Assembly: GCF_001368915.1 (NCBI RefSeq)
Contig: NZ_CSTE01000002.1
Location: 1,470,615 to 1,534,614 of the forward strand
Source of the DNA: Haloferax massiliensis
Lineage (GTDB): Archaea; Halobacteriota; Halobacteria; Halobacteriales; Haloferacaceae
DNA: 64,000 bases
Direction of reading: 5' to 3'
Positions within the stretch are counted from its first letter, which is position 1. Each line of letters begins with the position of its first letter. The notes beneath the pieces are model-generated. The model worked only from the letters and a program-made list of their open reading frames with translations, did not search any database and was not told the origin of the DNA. Below are positions 9,366-18,713 of this stretch, piece after piece. Position numbers and translations under genes: made by a program.

Positions 9366-9764
9366 TCAGGCGGCGGCGACGAACACAGCGACGGCGGAAC
9401 CGACCGCCGTCGCCCCGAGCATCACGCCGAGTCCGAACCCGAGAATCCGGGCCATCGCCCGCCGAGCGTCCGCTTCCGTCCAGCCCGTTCCGGTGTCGAG
9501 GTGCGCCTGCATCGACTCGATGCCGCGGCCGAGTGCGACCGCCCCGGACCACCCGAGGAGGCCGAACCCGAACGCGAGCGAGCCGAGCGCGAACGTCGTC
9601 TCGACGCTCGCCGAGAAGTCACCGACGACCAGCCGAGCGGCCAGCCAGACGGCGGCGACGAGCGCGCCCGCGAGGGCCGCGGTGCCGACGAGGCGGAACC
9701 GAACCGCCGCCCGTTCGAGCGCGGGACGCGCGTCTGCGTCCCCCGGCTCCGGTGGCGCTGACAC
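9366..9764 (-). CDS. Small membrane protein, haloarchaeal
   Basis: The 132-residue protein has four probable hydrophobic helices (about residues 25-45, 60-80, 98-118 and 118-131) and an acidic N-terminus. It follows the ABC permease gene at 9771 by only 6 bp on the same strand, so it is probably read from the same transcript. No family motif was recognised (a DUF7268-type protein is possible). Its function is unknown. Confidence 0.75.
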   Translation of the reverse strand: MSAPPEPGDADARPALERAAVRFRLVGTAALAGALVAAVWLAARLVVGDFSASVETTFALGSLAFGFGLLGWSGAVALGRGIESMQAHLDTGTGWTEADARRAMARILGFGLGVMLGATAVGSAVAVFVAAA

Positions 9765-9770
9765 GGGCGG

Positions 9771-10706
9771 TCAGTCGACCGCTTCGCGCATTCGCGGGTC
9801 GAGCGCGTCGCGCATGCCGTCGCCGAGGAGGTTGAACCCCAGCACGGTGAGCGCGAGGAAGAACCCGGGGAAGAACGACCACCACCAGACGCCCGTGAGC
9901 AGGCCCTGACTCACGCCGTTCGAGAGCATGAGGCCCCACGAGGGCGTGCCGGCCTCGGCACCGAAGCCGAGGAACGACAGCGCCGCGAGGTCGATGATGG
10001 CCAGCCCGAAGTTGAGCGTGCTCTGGACCGTGATGGGCGCGAGGCAGTTCGGCAGGACGTGCCGAACCAGCACCCGCGGGTCGGCCGCGCCGAGCGCGAC
10101 CGTCGCGTCGATGTACTCGTTTTCGAGCACGGTCAGCGCGGCCCCGCGGACGACGCGGGCGAACCGCGGCGTGTAGACGAGCGTCAGCGCGGCGACCGCC
10201 CGCCACAGCCCGAGGTCGTCGGGGAAGATGGCGACGAGCGCCAGCGCCAACAACAGCGACGGGAACGCGAGCAGCACGTCCATCGTCCGCATGATGACGT
10301 TGTCGGTCACGTCGCCGTAGTAGGCCGCGACGATGCCGAGACCGACGCCGAGGACGGTCGAGGCGGCGACCGTGACGGTTCCGAACAGCATCGCGTACCA
10401 CGCGCCGTACGCCACTCGCGGCAGGAGGCTCCGGGCCTGTCCGTCGGTGCCGAACGGGAAGTCGAGACTCGGCGCGGCGCGGTTCGGGTTCGTTCCGAGC
10501 TGCGACTGCGTGATGACGTCGAGGTCCAAGAACAGCCGCGCGTACAGCGCGATGACCACCATCGCCACGATGATGGCGATGCCGGCGAGTGCGAGGCGGT
10601 TCGACAGCAGTCGAGAGACGAACTGCGACGCGGTCAGGCGGTCGATGAGCCCGCGCTGGTCGACGTCCGCCGCTGTCTCGTTCGTGGTCGTGGTTTCCGT
10701 GCTCAT
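9771..10706 (-). CDS. dppC: Dipeptide/oligopeptide ABC permease (DppC type)
   Basis: This 311-residue membrane protein has an N-terminal cytoplasmic tail, then a first TM helix (LALAGIAIIVAMVVIALYA). The BPD_transp_1 domain with five more helices includes the EAA-type loop DATVALGAADPRVLVRHVLP. The C-terminus LLGDGMRDALDPRMREAVD is typical of DppC/OppC. Its ATG overlaps the stop of the DppB-type gene by 4 bp. It pairs with DppB to form the channel of an importer for peptides or, in haloarchaea, sometimes other solutes. Confidence 0.92.
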   Translation of the reverse strand: MSTETTTTNETAADVDQRGLIDRLTASQFVSRLLSNRLALAGIAIIVAMVVIALYARLFLDLDVITQSQLGTNPNRAAPSLDFPFGTDGQARSLLPRVAYGAWYAMLFGTVTVAASTVLGVGLGIVAAYYGDVTDNVIMRTMDVLLAFPSLLLALALVAIFPDDLGLWRAVAALTLVYTPRFARVVRGAALTVLENEYIDATVALGAADPRVLVRHVLPNCLAPITVQSTLNFGLAIIDLAALSFLGFGAEAGTPSWGLMLSNGVSQGLLTGVWWWSFFPGFFLALTVLGFNLLGDGMRDALDPRMREAVD

Positions 10707-11722
10707 TGTTCGATCCTCGGGTCAAGGATGGAGTAGGTGATGTCGACGCCGAGGTTGACAAGCGTGAACAGGAACGCGAACGTCAGGACCGTCCCCTGCA
10801 CGATGGGATAGTCGCCGACCTTGATGGCCTCGACCAGGAGCGTCCCGATGCCGCCGATGGCGAACACCGTCTCCGTCAGCACTGCGCCGCCGAGCAGGCC
10901 ACCGAACTGGATACCGATGACCGTGATGACGGGAATCATCGCGTTGCGGAAGCCGTGTTTCAGGACCGTTATCTTCGAGCCTTGGCCCTTCGCGCGGGCG
11001 GTGCGCATGTAGTCCTGCCGGATGACCTCCAGCATCGACGAGCGCATCATCCGGGAGATGAGCGCCATCGAGTAGACGCCGATGACCGACGCCGGGAGAA
11101 TCATGTGGCGGACCGCGGAGACGAACATGTCCCAGTTGCCCGCGATGAGGGTGTCGACCGTGACGAGCCCCGTCACCCGGATGGCCTCGACGTTGTACAG
11201 CACCGAGATACGGCCGCTCGTCGGGAGCCAGCCGAGCATCTGTGCGAACAGCAAGATGAGAAGCGGACCGCTCCAGAAGATGGGCACGCTGATGCCGGCG
11301 AGCGCGCCGATGCGGGTCAGGTGGTCCGTGATGCTGTCCTGCTTGACGGCGCTCAGGATACCGAGCGGGATGCCCAGCGAGATGCCGATAAGCTGGCCGT
11401 AGATGGCGAGTTCGAGCGTGACCGGCAGCTTGTTGGCGAGCACCTCGCGGACCGCGGTGTTCCGCTGGATGATGAAGGACTCGCCGAACTGGAACTGCGC
11501 GGCGTCGGCGAGGAACCGCCCGTACTGCACCCAGATGGGGTCGTTCAGGCCGAGGCTCTCTTCGATCTGCCGGACGAACTCCTCGCTGGCGCGCTCGCCC
11601 GCGATGGTGAGCGCCGGGTCGCCCGGGGAGAGATGCAGGATGGAGAAGACGAGCGACGCCACTCCCACCAGTACGGGGACGAGCAACAGCAGCCGCTTGA
11701 GTACGAATCGTGTGGAAATCAT
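10703..11722 (-). CDS. dppB: Dipeptide/oligopeptide ABC permease (DppB type)
   Basis: The 339-residue protein begins with the DppB-type helix (RLLLLVPVLVGVASLVFSIL) followed by the conserved LSPGDPA. It has the family loop DYMRTARAKGQGSKITVLKH and ends in DITYSILDPRIEQ, all typical of DppB/OppB. It is transcribed after the solute-binding protein (24 bp gap) and overlaps dppC, forming the order ATPase, binding protein, permease B, permease C on the minus strand. Confidence 0.93.
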   Translation of the reverse strand: MISTRFVLKRLLLLVPVLVGVASLVFSILHLSPGDPALTIAGERASEEFVRQIEESLGLNDPIWVQYGRFLADAAQFQFGESFIIQRNTAVREVLANKLPVTLELAIYGQLIGISLGIPLGILSAVKQDSITDHLTRIGALAGISVPIFWSGPLLILLFAQMLGWLPTSGRISVLYNVEAIRVTGLVTVDTLIAGNWDMFVSAVRHMILPASVIGVYSMALISRMMRSSMLEVIRQDYMRTARAKGQGSKITVLKHGFRNAMIPVITVIGIQFGGLLGGAVLTETVFAIGGIGTLLVEAIKVGDYPIVQGTVLTFAFLFTLVNLGVDITYSILDPRIEQ

Positions 11723-11746
11723 GAAAGTCGAAGCGCGGTCAGTGCC

Positions 11747-13465
11747 TCAGTTCAGGCTGACGAGGTTGAGGTACGGACCGCTGATGGCGGCGATCTGGAA
11801 CCCGCTGACGCGGTTGGAGACACCGCGAAGCTCGTCCGCGTAGTCGAGGTAGACCCACGGGGCCTCGTCGTGTGCAATCTGGTTCGCCTCGTTGTACAGC
11901 GACTCGCGTTCGGCCTCGTCGTAGGTGCTCTGGCCCTGCTCGACGAGGTCCATGTACTCGCGGTTCGCCCACGCCGAGCGGTTACTGGTGTTGTAGCCTT
12001 CGGCTTCGAAGCTGACCCAGTCCTGTCCCTCCGTGAGTTCGCCCTCCTCTACCTGCGGGTGCAGGAGGACGTACATGAAGTTGTCCGGGTCGGCGTTGTC
12101 GGTGTACCAGCCGAGGAAACACGCGTCGTGGCGGCCCTGGGCGGTGTATTCGAGGAACGGCCCGAACGACTGCTGGTTGATGTCGACTTCGATGCCGACG
12201 TCGCCGAGGTTGGACGCGACGGTCTCGGCGGTCTGAATCGGCGACGGGTTGTAGCCGCGGGGGTTCTGGAACGTCGCCAGTTCGAAGGAGAAGCCGTCGC
12301 CGTAGCCGGCCTCTTCGAGGAGGCGCTGGGCCTCCTCGGGGTCGTACGGGTACGGGTCGATGTCGTCGTTGTGACCGAGGACGTTCGGCGGGAGCGGCTG
12401 GCTCGCCTGCGTCGCGAAGCCCGAGTAGATCTCGTTGACGATGGCCTCGGTGTTGATGGCGTGGCTGACGGCCTGCCGGACGCGGCGGTCGCGGAACTCC
12501 TCGCGGCTCGCCATGTTGAACGCCATGTAGCCGATGTTGATGCCCTCGGTCCGGACGAGGCTCGCGTTGCTGGCGTTTTCGACCTGGACGGACGACTGCG
12601 CGCCGAGCCCGTCGATGATGTCGAGTTCGCCCGACGCGAGCGACTGGGCGCGCGTCGAGTTCTGGCCGATGGTGACGAAGACGACCTCGTCCACCTTCGG
12701 CACCTCGCCCCAGTAGTCGGGGTTGGCTTCGAGGCGGATGAGTTCGTTCGCGTCGTCGAGGTTGCTCAGTTGGAACGGACCCGTGCCGACGGGGTTCGAA
12801 CTGAGGTCAGTGCCGTACTCCTCGATCGCGGCGAGGGAGTGGACCGCCGCCGCGAACATCGCCAGGTTACGCAGGAACGGCGCGTACGACTGGGTCAGCT
12901 GAATCGTCATCGAGTAGTCGCCGTCGACCTGAATCTCGTCGATCCACGAGCCGAGGGTGAACGGCCCGTACGCCGAGACGTAGTCGTCGCCGGCGTAGTA
13001 CTCGTAGTCGCTGTCGACGAAGCGGCGATAGGTCGCCACGAAGTCCTCCGCCGTGAACTCCTCGCCGTTGTGGAACGTCACGCCCTCGCGGAGCGTGATG
13101 GACGCCGACTGGCCCTCCAGCGAGTACTCGGTGGCGAGTCCCTGCGTCAGCGTGGACTGGCCCGGCTCGAAGTTGATGAGCGTGTCGTAGAGCTGCTCGG
13201 TCACCTTGGCGACCTCACCGCTCGTGCTGTTCTGGAAGTCGAGCGTCGGCGAGTGGCTGCCGCGGCCGTAGCGAAGGACCTGCGCCGAACCGTCGTCTTC
13301 GGTCTGCTCGGTCTGGTCCGTCTCGCCCTCTCCGGTCGTCTCGCCGGATTCGGTGGTGGTGTCCTCGCCGCCGCCGGAACAACCCGCGAGCGCGGCCGTC
13401 GCCGCGGCGGTCCCCGCGGCCGTCAGGAACCGACGCCGCGGGACGTTATTGCCATCTTGTGACAT
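11747..13465 (-). CDS. dppA: Peptide ABC transporter solute-binding lipoprotein
   Basis: I place the start at the ATG at 13465 (MSQDGNNVPRRRFLTAAG), which gives a Tat signal with a lipobox ending ALAGC and a TATA-like box about 25 nt upstream. A start 32 codons earlier would bury the signal. The mature 572-residue precursor is an SBP_bac_5 family protein with the characteristic SASITLREGVTFHNGEEFTA and later FNMASREEFRDRRVRQAVSH. The protein would be anchored outside the membrane by the lipidated Cys and deliver peptides or similar solutes to the permeases downstream. A Thr/Glu/Gly-rich linker follows the Cys. Confidence 0.93.
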   Translation of the reverse strand: MSQDGNNVPRRRFLTAAGTAAATAALAGCSGGGEDTTTESGETTGEGETDQTEQTEDDGSAQVLRYGRGSHSPTLDFQNSTSGEVAKVTEQLYDTLINFEPGQSTLTQGLATEYSLEGQSASITLREGVTFHNGEEFTAEDFVATYRRFVDSDYEYYAGDDYVSAYGPFTLGSWIDEIQVDGDYSMTIQLTQSYAPFLRNLAMFAAAVHSLAAIEEYGTDLSSNPVGTGPFQLSNLDDANELIRLEANPDYWGEVPKVDEVVFVTIGQNSTRAQSLASGELDIIDGLGAQSSVQVENASNASLVRTEGINIGYMAFNMASREEFRDRRVRQAVSHAINTEAIVNEIYSGFATQASQPLPPNVLGHNDDIDPYPYDPEEAQRLLEEAGYGDGFSFELATFQNPRGYNPSPIQTAETVASNLGDVGIEVDINQQSFGPFLEYTAQGRHDACFLGWYTDNADPDNFMYVLLHPQVEEGELTEGQDWVSFEAEGYNTSNRSAWANREYMDLVEQGQSTYDEAERESLYNEANQIAHDEAPWVYLDYADELRGVSNRVSGFQIAAISGPYLNLVSLN

Positions 13466-13481
13466 ACGTGTACCTATCGAT

Positions 13482-13496
13482 GTACCCCTATAAAAA
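13482..13496 (-). promoter_or_regulatory. TATA-like box of the solute-binding protein gene
   Basis: On the minus strand the sequence reads TTATTTTTATAGGGG, about 20-30 nt before the ATG at 13465. It is consistent with a leaderless transcript for the binding protein, separate from the ATPase gene upstream. Confidence 0.55.
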
Positions 13497-13613
13497 TAAC
13501 GAAGGTCTATTCGCGGGAACGAGTGACACAACCGACCTGTTCCGGTAAAAATACGAGACAATCAAAAAACGTCTGACAGGTGACGAGACCCCGTATCGGG
13601 GCCTGATTGCCGT

Positions 13614-16316
13614 CTATTCGTCGATAAGGTGACACGCCGCGGGGTGCGTCTGTTCACCCAGCGTGGGCGCGTCCCGCTCGCAGACGCTCTCGAACCGCTC
13701 GCGGAGAATCTCGGCCGCTTCTTCCCAGTCGTCGGCGACGACGCGTTCGAGCGCGCGGTCGACGACGCCCCGGAGTTCGGGCGACAGCGAATGCGACAGA
13801 TGCGACTCGCGGAGCTCGTCCACGACGGCGCCGGCGTCGGCGGTGCCGCCGTCGGCGCTCACCGTCGCCTCGGCGCTCGGATCGCCCGCATCGAGCGCCG
13901 CGTCGCGGGCGCTCTCGACGTCCAGCGCCTCGCGTTCGACGCGCTGGCGGAGGTCCATCACCTCGCGGTAGGCCGCCTGCTCGATGTCGAGGTCCGCCGG
14001 CGGGATGACCTGCGGACACCGCGTCCGGAAGTGACAGCCCGACGGCGGGTTGATGGGGCTCGGCACGTCGCCTTCGAGGATGATGCGGTCGCCGGTCTCG
14101 GCGGCCGGGTCGGGCTCCGGAATCGCCGACAGCAACGCCTGCGTGTAGGGGTGTCGCGGGTCGTCGAACAGCTCGTCGGTCTGCGCGACCTCGACGATTT
14201 CGCCGAGGTACATCACGGCCACGCGGTCGGAGATGTGCCGGACGACCGAGAGGTCGTGGGCGATAAACAGGTACGTCAGCCCGAAGCGCTCCTGGAGGTC
14301 TTCGAGCAGGTTGAGAATCTGCGCCTGCACGGACACGTCGAGCGCGGAGACGGGCTCGTCGGCGACGATGAAGTCCGGGTCGACCGCGAGCGCGCGGGCG
14401 ATGCCGACGCGCTGGCGCTGGCCGCCGGAGAGTTCGTGGGGGTAGCGGTCGTACTGGCCGACTTCGAGTCCGACCGCGTCGAGCAGTTGGTGGACCCGGC
14501 GACGGCGGCGCTCGCTGGTCGAGTCACCCGGCGTGACGCGGACGGTGACGCCCGAGACGACGTCTCCCTCGCGCTCGACTTCGACCTCGGCGCGGAGGCG
14601 CTCTTCGACGGCCACGTCCACCTCGCCGTCGGCGACGGTCACGGTCACGGTGGCGGTGGCGACGCCGTTCGAGGAGCCGACGATGGCGTCGATTTCGTCG
14701 CTCGCGGTGACCGAGACGCGGTCGGCATCGATGCCGGTCACGGTGACGTCGACCTCGCCGCGCACGTCCGGGTCGGACACGGGGAGGTCGTGGACGTCGA
14801 GCGGCTCGCGGATGGTCTGGCCGACGGTCATCCGGGGGTCGAGCGACGACATCGGGTCCTGGAAGATCATCTGCATGTCGCGGCGCATCGCCCGGAGCTC
14901 GTCGCTGTCGAGGCCCGAGAGGTCGGTCCCCGAGAAGACGACGCGCCCGCCGGTCGGCGGCGTCAGATGCAGGAGGCTCCGCCCGGCGGTGGACTTCCCA
15001 CAGCCCGACTCGCCGACCAGACCGAGCGTCTCGCCCTCGTAGACGGTGAAGTCGATGCCGTCGACCGCCTTCACGCTCCGGTCGTCCGCCCCGAGGAACC
15101 GGTCGAGGATGCCGTCGGCCTGCTCGTAGTACTTCTGCATGCCGTCGACTTCGAGAAGCGGCCTGTCGGTCGGCTCGGTGCCCGTCGACGACTCGATGGC
15201 GTCGCCGCCGTACTCGCTCGTGTCGAAGTCGTCGAGGACGCACTTCGAGCGGTGGTCGACCGCGTCGTCGCCGTGTTGCTTGTACGGTATCTCACCGGAG
15301 GTACACTCCGGCTGGGCCCACGGACACCGGGGCGCGAAGTGACAGCCCTCGGGCATGTCGATGAGGTCCGGCACGTTGCCCTCGATGGGCGTCAGGCGCT
15401 CTTTTTCCTCGCTCGGGAGCGATTCGAGGAGCGTGTACGTGTAGGGGTGCGAGGGGTTGTTGAAAATCTCCTCGACCGGTCCCTCCTCGACGATTTCGCC
15501 GGCGTACATGACCGCGACCCGGTCGCAGGTCTCGGCGACGACGCCGAGGTCGTGGGTAATCATGAGCACCGACATGCCGAGGTCCTCTTGGAGGCCGTCG
15601 ATGAGGTCGAGAATCTGCGCCTGAATGGTCACGTCGAGCGCCGTCGTGGGTTCGTCGGCGACGAGCACGCGCGGCTGGCAGGCGAGCGCGATGGCGATGA
15701 GGACGCGCTGGCGCATCCCGCCGGAGAACTCGTGGGGGAACTCGTCGACCCGCGCGCCGGGTTCGGGGATGCCGACCGATTCGAGCACCTCGATGGTCCG
15801 CTCGACGATTTCGTCGTCGATGTCGCGGCTGATTCGGGGGAGCAGTTCGCGGACCGCGTTGAACCACGAGTCCTTTCGGCGGCCGCCGTACTGGTGGAGT
15901 CGGAGGCTCTCTGCGACCTGCTCGCCCACCGTCAGCGAGGGGTTCAGCGAGGTCATCGGGTCCTGGAAAATCATCCCGAGTTCGCGCCCGCGGACGGCCC
16001 GAAGCGCCTCCTCGGGCGCGTCGACGAGGTTGACCACGTCGCCGTCGACGAAGGCGGGGTTGTTGTACTCCTCGCGGAACTCGTCTGCGAGCCGGGCGCT
16101 TTCGAGTTCGACCGACCCCGAGACGATTTCTCCGGGGTCGTCGACGAGCCCCATCGCCGACAGCGCCGTCACACTCTTTCCGGACCCGGACTCGCCGACC
16201 AGTCCGACCGTCTCGCCCTCGCCGACCGTGAGGTCGAGGCCATCGACGGCCTTGACCTGACCCCGGCCGGTCGAGAACTGCGTGCGGAGGTCCGAAAGAG
16301 AGAGTAGATTCCTCAT
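13614..16316 (-). CDS. Fused two-ATPase subunit of peptide ABC importer (DppD-DppF)
   Basis: The 900-residue protein contains two complete ABC ATPases. NBD1 has Walker [10 protein letters not shown]-loop [10 protein letters not shown], signature FSGGMRQR and Walker [16 protein letters not shown]2 has [26 protein letters not shown] and [12 protein letters not shown]. Each ends in an oligo_HPY region with Cys residues ([20 protein letters not shown]). Normally these are two proteins of about 330 residues each. NBD2 holds an extra beta-rich stretch of about 80 residues between [12 protein letters not shown] and the helical domain. An acidic C-terminal extension follows. The ATG at 16316 has a TATA-like sequence about 30 nt upstream. 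It is the first gene of the importer cluster. Confidence 0.93.
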   Translation of the reverse strand: MRNLLSLSDLRTQFSTGRGQVKAVDGLDLTVGEGETVGLVGESGSGKSVTALSAMGLVDDPGEIVSGSVELESARLADEFREEYNNPAFVDGDVVNLVDAPEEALRAVRGRELGMIFQDPMTSLNPSLTVGEQVAESLRLHQYGGRRKDSWFNAVRELLPRISRDIDDEIVERTIEVLESVGIPEPGARVDEFPHEFSGGMRQRVLIAIALACQPRVLVADEPTTALDVTIQAQILDLIDGLQEDLGMSVLMITHDLGVVAETCDRVAVMYAGEIVEEGPVEEIFNNPSHPYTYTLLESLPSEEKERLTPIEGNVPDLIDMPEGCHFAPRCPWAQPECTSGEIPYKQHGDDAVDHRSKCVLDDFDTSEYGGDAIESSTGTEPTDRPLLEVDGMQKYYEQADGILDRFLGADDRSVKAVDGIDFTVYEGETLGLVGESGCGKSTAGRSLLHLTPPTGGRVVFSGTDLSGLDSDELRAMRRDMQMIFQDPMSSLDPRMTVGQTIREPLDVHDLPVSDPDVRGEVDVTVTGIDADRVSVTASDEIDAIVGSSNGVATATVTVTVADGEVDVAVEERLRAEVEVEREGDVVSGVTVRVTPGDSTSERRRRRVHQLLDAVGLEVGQYDRYPHELSGGQRQRVGIARALAVDPDFIVADEPVSALDVSVQAQILNLLEDLQERFGLTYLFIAHDLSVVRHISDRVAVMYLGEIVEVAQTDELFDDPRHPYTQALLSAIPEPDPAAETGDRIILEGDVPSPINPPSGCHFRTRCPQVIPPADLDIEQAAYREVMDLRQRVEREALDVESARDAALDAGDPSAEATVSADGGTADAGAVVDELRESHLSHSLSPELRGVVDRALERVVADDWEEAAEILRERFESVCERDAPTLGEQTHPAACHLIDE

Positions 16317-16493
16317 TGACTGGGAATGACCTGCATGGCGTGAAATACCTTTTCAATTTTTGCCAGTTGATGCGGGGGAGTTGACAGTTCGTTTTCGTTT
16401 CCCGCGACCGCCCGCGCGGCGTGCGAACGGGGGTGACGGCGGCGGGAGCGGGAGAAGCCAAAGTTTAGGTACCGGACTCCGACACCATGCCGC

Positions 16494-17003
16494 ATGGAAG
16501 AACATCCGCTCTCGGACGAGTCGGGCACGTGGGAGACGGTGGTCGAAGAGTGCGAGGCGCTCGCCGACGACTATCGGGAGCGAGACTGGACCGTCGTCGT
16601 CGCCCTCCCGGGGGACGTGGTTCCGGTCCCCGGCACGGGCGACGAGGTGGTCGAACACGTCGGACTCGACGTGGTCGTCGGCGACGACGTCTACCCCGAC
16701 CTCGAAGCCGCCGTCGAGGGCGCGACGTTCGACGAGTACGAGGCGTTCCGCGCGGTCTCCGGCGGCCTCGTCTACCTCGCGCTCGTCGTCCGCGCCACCG
16801 ACGACGAAGTCGCCGTCTGTCTCCCCCTGTACTACCGCCTCGCGGAGTCCGAACGCATGTTCTCGCTCCTCGACGGAGGCGAGACGATGCGCACGAAGGT
16901 CCACCCGCTCGACCCCGACAAGGGCGTCGAGTTCGTCCACGAAGACCCCGACCCGCTGCTCCCGCCGGACTGGGACGTCGACCTCTCGGACGAGTTCGCG
17001 TAA
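16494..17003 (+). CDS. Haloarchaeal hypothetical protein (DUF7529-like)
   Basis: This acidic, soluble 169-residue protein starts MEEHPLSDESGTWETVVEEC. A TATA-like AAGTTTAGG lies about 25-30 nt before the ATG, so the message is probably leaderless. It is divergently placed from the ABC ATPase gene. I see no catalytic motif, signal peptide or membrane helix. It looks like a conserved haloarchaeal protein of unknown function; the DUF number is a guess from overall appearance. Confidence 0.8.
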   Translation: MEEHPLSDESGTWETVVEECEALADDYRERDWTVVVALPGDVVPVPGTGDEVVEHVGLDVVVGDDVYPDLEAAVEGATFDEYEAFRAVSGGLVYLALVVRATDDEVAVCLPLYYRLAESERMFSLLDGGETMRTKVHPLDPDKGVEFVHEDPDPLLPPDWDVDLSDEFA

Positions 17004-17110
17004 TCGTCGCCTCACCGAATCGAGTTCCACACGCGGCTAGCCGCCCCCGCATATACACCGATTATAGTGGAGGTCCGGTTTCTTTTGAATAGCGACGCGA
17101 GGCGTCACCG

Positions 17111-17536
17111 ATGGAATTCGCAGAGGTGGACTCGGCTGTTTTGTTCGGCCTGGTTACGATGGTGACGTGGGGGATTTGGATAGTCGTTGGCAACGCCGCC
17201 TCCGAGTCCATGGACCCGCGGACCGCCGCCGCCATCTCGTATCTCGTCGCGGCGGTTCTGGCGTTCGGCTTCATCGTCGTTTCGGACGCGTCGCTCGCAG
17301 TCACCGCGAGAGGGGGACTGCTCGCCGGGGTGGCCGGACTGTTCACCGGAATCGGCCTCATCTCGATGTACATCGGGTTCACCCACGGCTCGACGACGGT
17401 CGTCTCGACCCTCGGAGCCATGTACTTCGTCGTCGCGGCCGTCATCGGAATCGTCGTTCTCGGAGAGAACCTCACACTGACGAAACTCACGGGTATCGCG
17501 TTCGCCGTGCTCGGTATCGTCTTGGTCACCCGCTGA
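17111..17536 (+). CDS. EamA-type small multidrug/metabolite transporter
   Basis: The 141-residue protein has five hydrophobic helices and carries one EamA repeat. It starts with the family-typical FGLVTMVTWGIWIVVGNAA and ends GIAFAVLGIVLVTR. Single-repeat EamA/DMT proteins are about 140 residues and must dimerise to make a channel. The substrate cannot be told from sequence. It stands alone between two unrelated genes and has an AT-rich stretch (ATATACACCGATTATAG) about 40-60 nt upstream as a possible promoter. Confidence 0.87.
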   Translation: MEFAEVDSAVLFGLVTMVTWGIWIVVGNAASESMDPRTAAAISYLVAAVLAFGFIVVSDASLAVTARGGLLAGVAGLFTGIGLISMYIGFTHGSTTVVSTLGAMYFVVAAVIGIVVLGENLTLTKLTGIAFAVLGIVLVTR

Positions 17537-17571
17537 GTGGCGCACTCGGCCCGTGGCCCTGTGGTCCTGGT

Positions 17572-18054
17572 CTACTCCTCGCGCTCGTCGTCCGCCGCCT
17601 CGTCGCCCTGCTCCTCGTCGACCGAAATCTCCGTCTCGCGGTCCCGCTCCGACTCCCGCCGTAACTCCTCGGCCCGGAGTTCGGCGCGCGTGTAGGCGTC
17701 GTACACCGCGTAGAGCCACACGGCGGGCGCGAGGAGGAAGCCGACGAAGACCATCACCGAGACGGAGGCGATGATAAAGCCGACCGCGAAGACGAGGCCG
17801 CGTTCGAGTTCGCGGTTGTACAGCTGTCCGAGGCCGGGGAAAATCGCCGACAGCACCGCCGCGACGAAGGGGTTGCCGCCTTCGAGGAGGTCGTCGAGCG
17901 CCGAGTCGACCGACGACTTCGGCGGGTCGCGCTGGCGGACCCCGCACTCGGGGCAGATTTCGGCGCGCGCGTCGATGACCGCGCCGCAGTCGCGGCAGAA
18001 GGCCTCGTCCGGGCCGCGGTCGCGAGTCGAGTCGTCCGTGGAGGGCGATTCCAT
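17572..18054 (-). CDS. Zinc-ribbon membrane protein
   Basis: The ATG at 18054 gives 160 residues. An N-terminal zinc ribbon (FCRDCGAVIDARAEICPECG, two CxxC knuckles) is followed by a pair of hydrophobic helices. The second part, AAVLSAIFPGLGQLYNRELE, is the TM2-type motif of small membrane proteins. The tail is a charged Glu/Arg helix. The same architecture is common in haloarchaeal and other prokaryotic proteins of unknown function. It converges on the EamA gene, leaving a 35-bp gap. Confidence 0.85.
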   Translation of the reverse strand: MESPSTDDSTRDRGPDEAFCRDCGAVIDARAEICPECGVRQRDPPKSSVDSALDDLLEGGNPFVAAVLSAIFPGLGQLYNRELERGLVFAVGFIIASVSVMVFVGFLLAPAVWLYAVYDAYTRAELRAEELRRESERDRETEISVDEEQGDEAADDEREE

Positions 18055-18152
18055 ACCGGCTATCTGTCGGCCGCGAACGTCAGTCCTGCGGCTGTCAAGC
18101 GTCGGGACGACTCGCGGCCGCGCCCGAGGGGACGCCTCCTCGGGTACCCCGC

Positions 18153-18581
18153 TCACAGGCAGAACAGAAACGGCTTCATCAGCGCGACGCGGTCGCCGTC
18201 TTCGAGTCGCGTGTCGAAGCCGTCGAGGTTCTCGTTGAACACGCCGTTGACGAGCACGCGGGCGTAGGGCCGCGTCTGTTCCCCTTCGGGGTTCTTCCGC
18301 CACGTCCCCGGCGGGCGGTCGACTCGCGCCCACCCCCGCGTCGTCGCGTCCGCCTCCCGCTCGGCGATGACGAGGTCGCGCACGTCGTACGCCGCGAAGA
18401 ACGCGTCGAGGAACGCCCGGAGCGTCTCGCCCTCGAAGGTGAACTCCGTCCGGTGGGTGCCCGCGGCCGACCTGACGTGGCCGGTCAGTTTGACCTCGAC
18501 AGTCGTCTCCGCCGGCTCGGTCGTCGCCGCCGCCTCTCCTGTCGCCGTCGTCTCCTCCCGCTCGGCTGTCGGCGTCTTCAT
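18153..18581 (-). CDS. MoaD/ThiS-like beta-grasp protein without terminal GG
   Basis: From the ATG at 18581 the protein has 142 residues. A Thr/Glu-rich N-terminal tail of about 30 residues precedes a beta-grasp domain (TTVEVKLTGHVRSAAG, FEGETLRAFLDAFFAAYDV, RVLVNGVFNEN, LEDGDRVALMKPF) that reads like MoaD/ThiS and the archaeal small modifiers. Those end in Gly-Gly, but this one ends FLFCL, so it could not be activated in the usual way. It may be a non-conjugated relative or a regulator. It diverges from the UbiA gene across a 132-bp intergenic stretch. Confidence 0.75.
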   Translation of the reverse strand: MKTPTAEREETTATGEAAATTEPAETTVEVKLTGHVRSAAGTHRTEFTFEGETLRAFLDAFFAAYDVRDLVIAEREADATTRGWARVDRPPGTWRKNPEGEQTRPYARVLVNGVFNENLDGFDTRLEDGDRVALMKPFLFCL

Positions 18582-18713
18582 GCGTCCACATACGCGCCGA
18601 GGGAGAATGAGCGGGGCCCCGAACACGTTCGACCGCGAGCGCGAAGCGAACAACCGGGAAGAACTGTTGCCTGCCGCACATCTAATTCGTCGGCGAACCG
18701 ATTCGAAGGTGCA

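Noticed and set aside
6871..9552. Very long minus-strand open frame opposite the LOV kinase gene
   Set aside because: It is the antisense shadow of a GC-rich gene; the product is Arg/Val/Asp-rich and lacks domains, while the plus strand has clear PAS and kinase motifs.
10706..13462. Plus-strand open frame of more than 900 codons opposite the ABC permease and binding protein genes
   Set aside because: Composition is a mirror of the real genes on the other strand; no recognisable domain.
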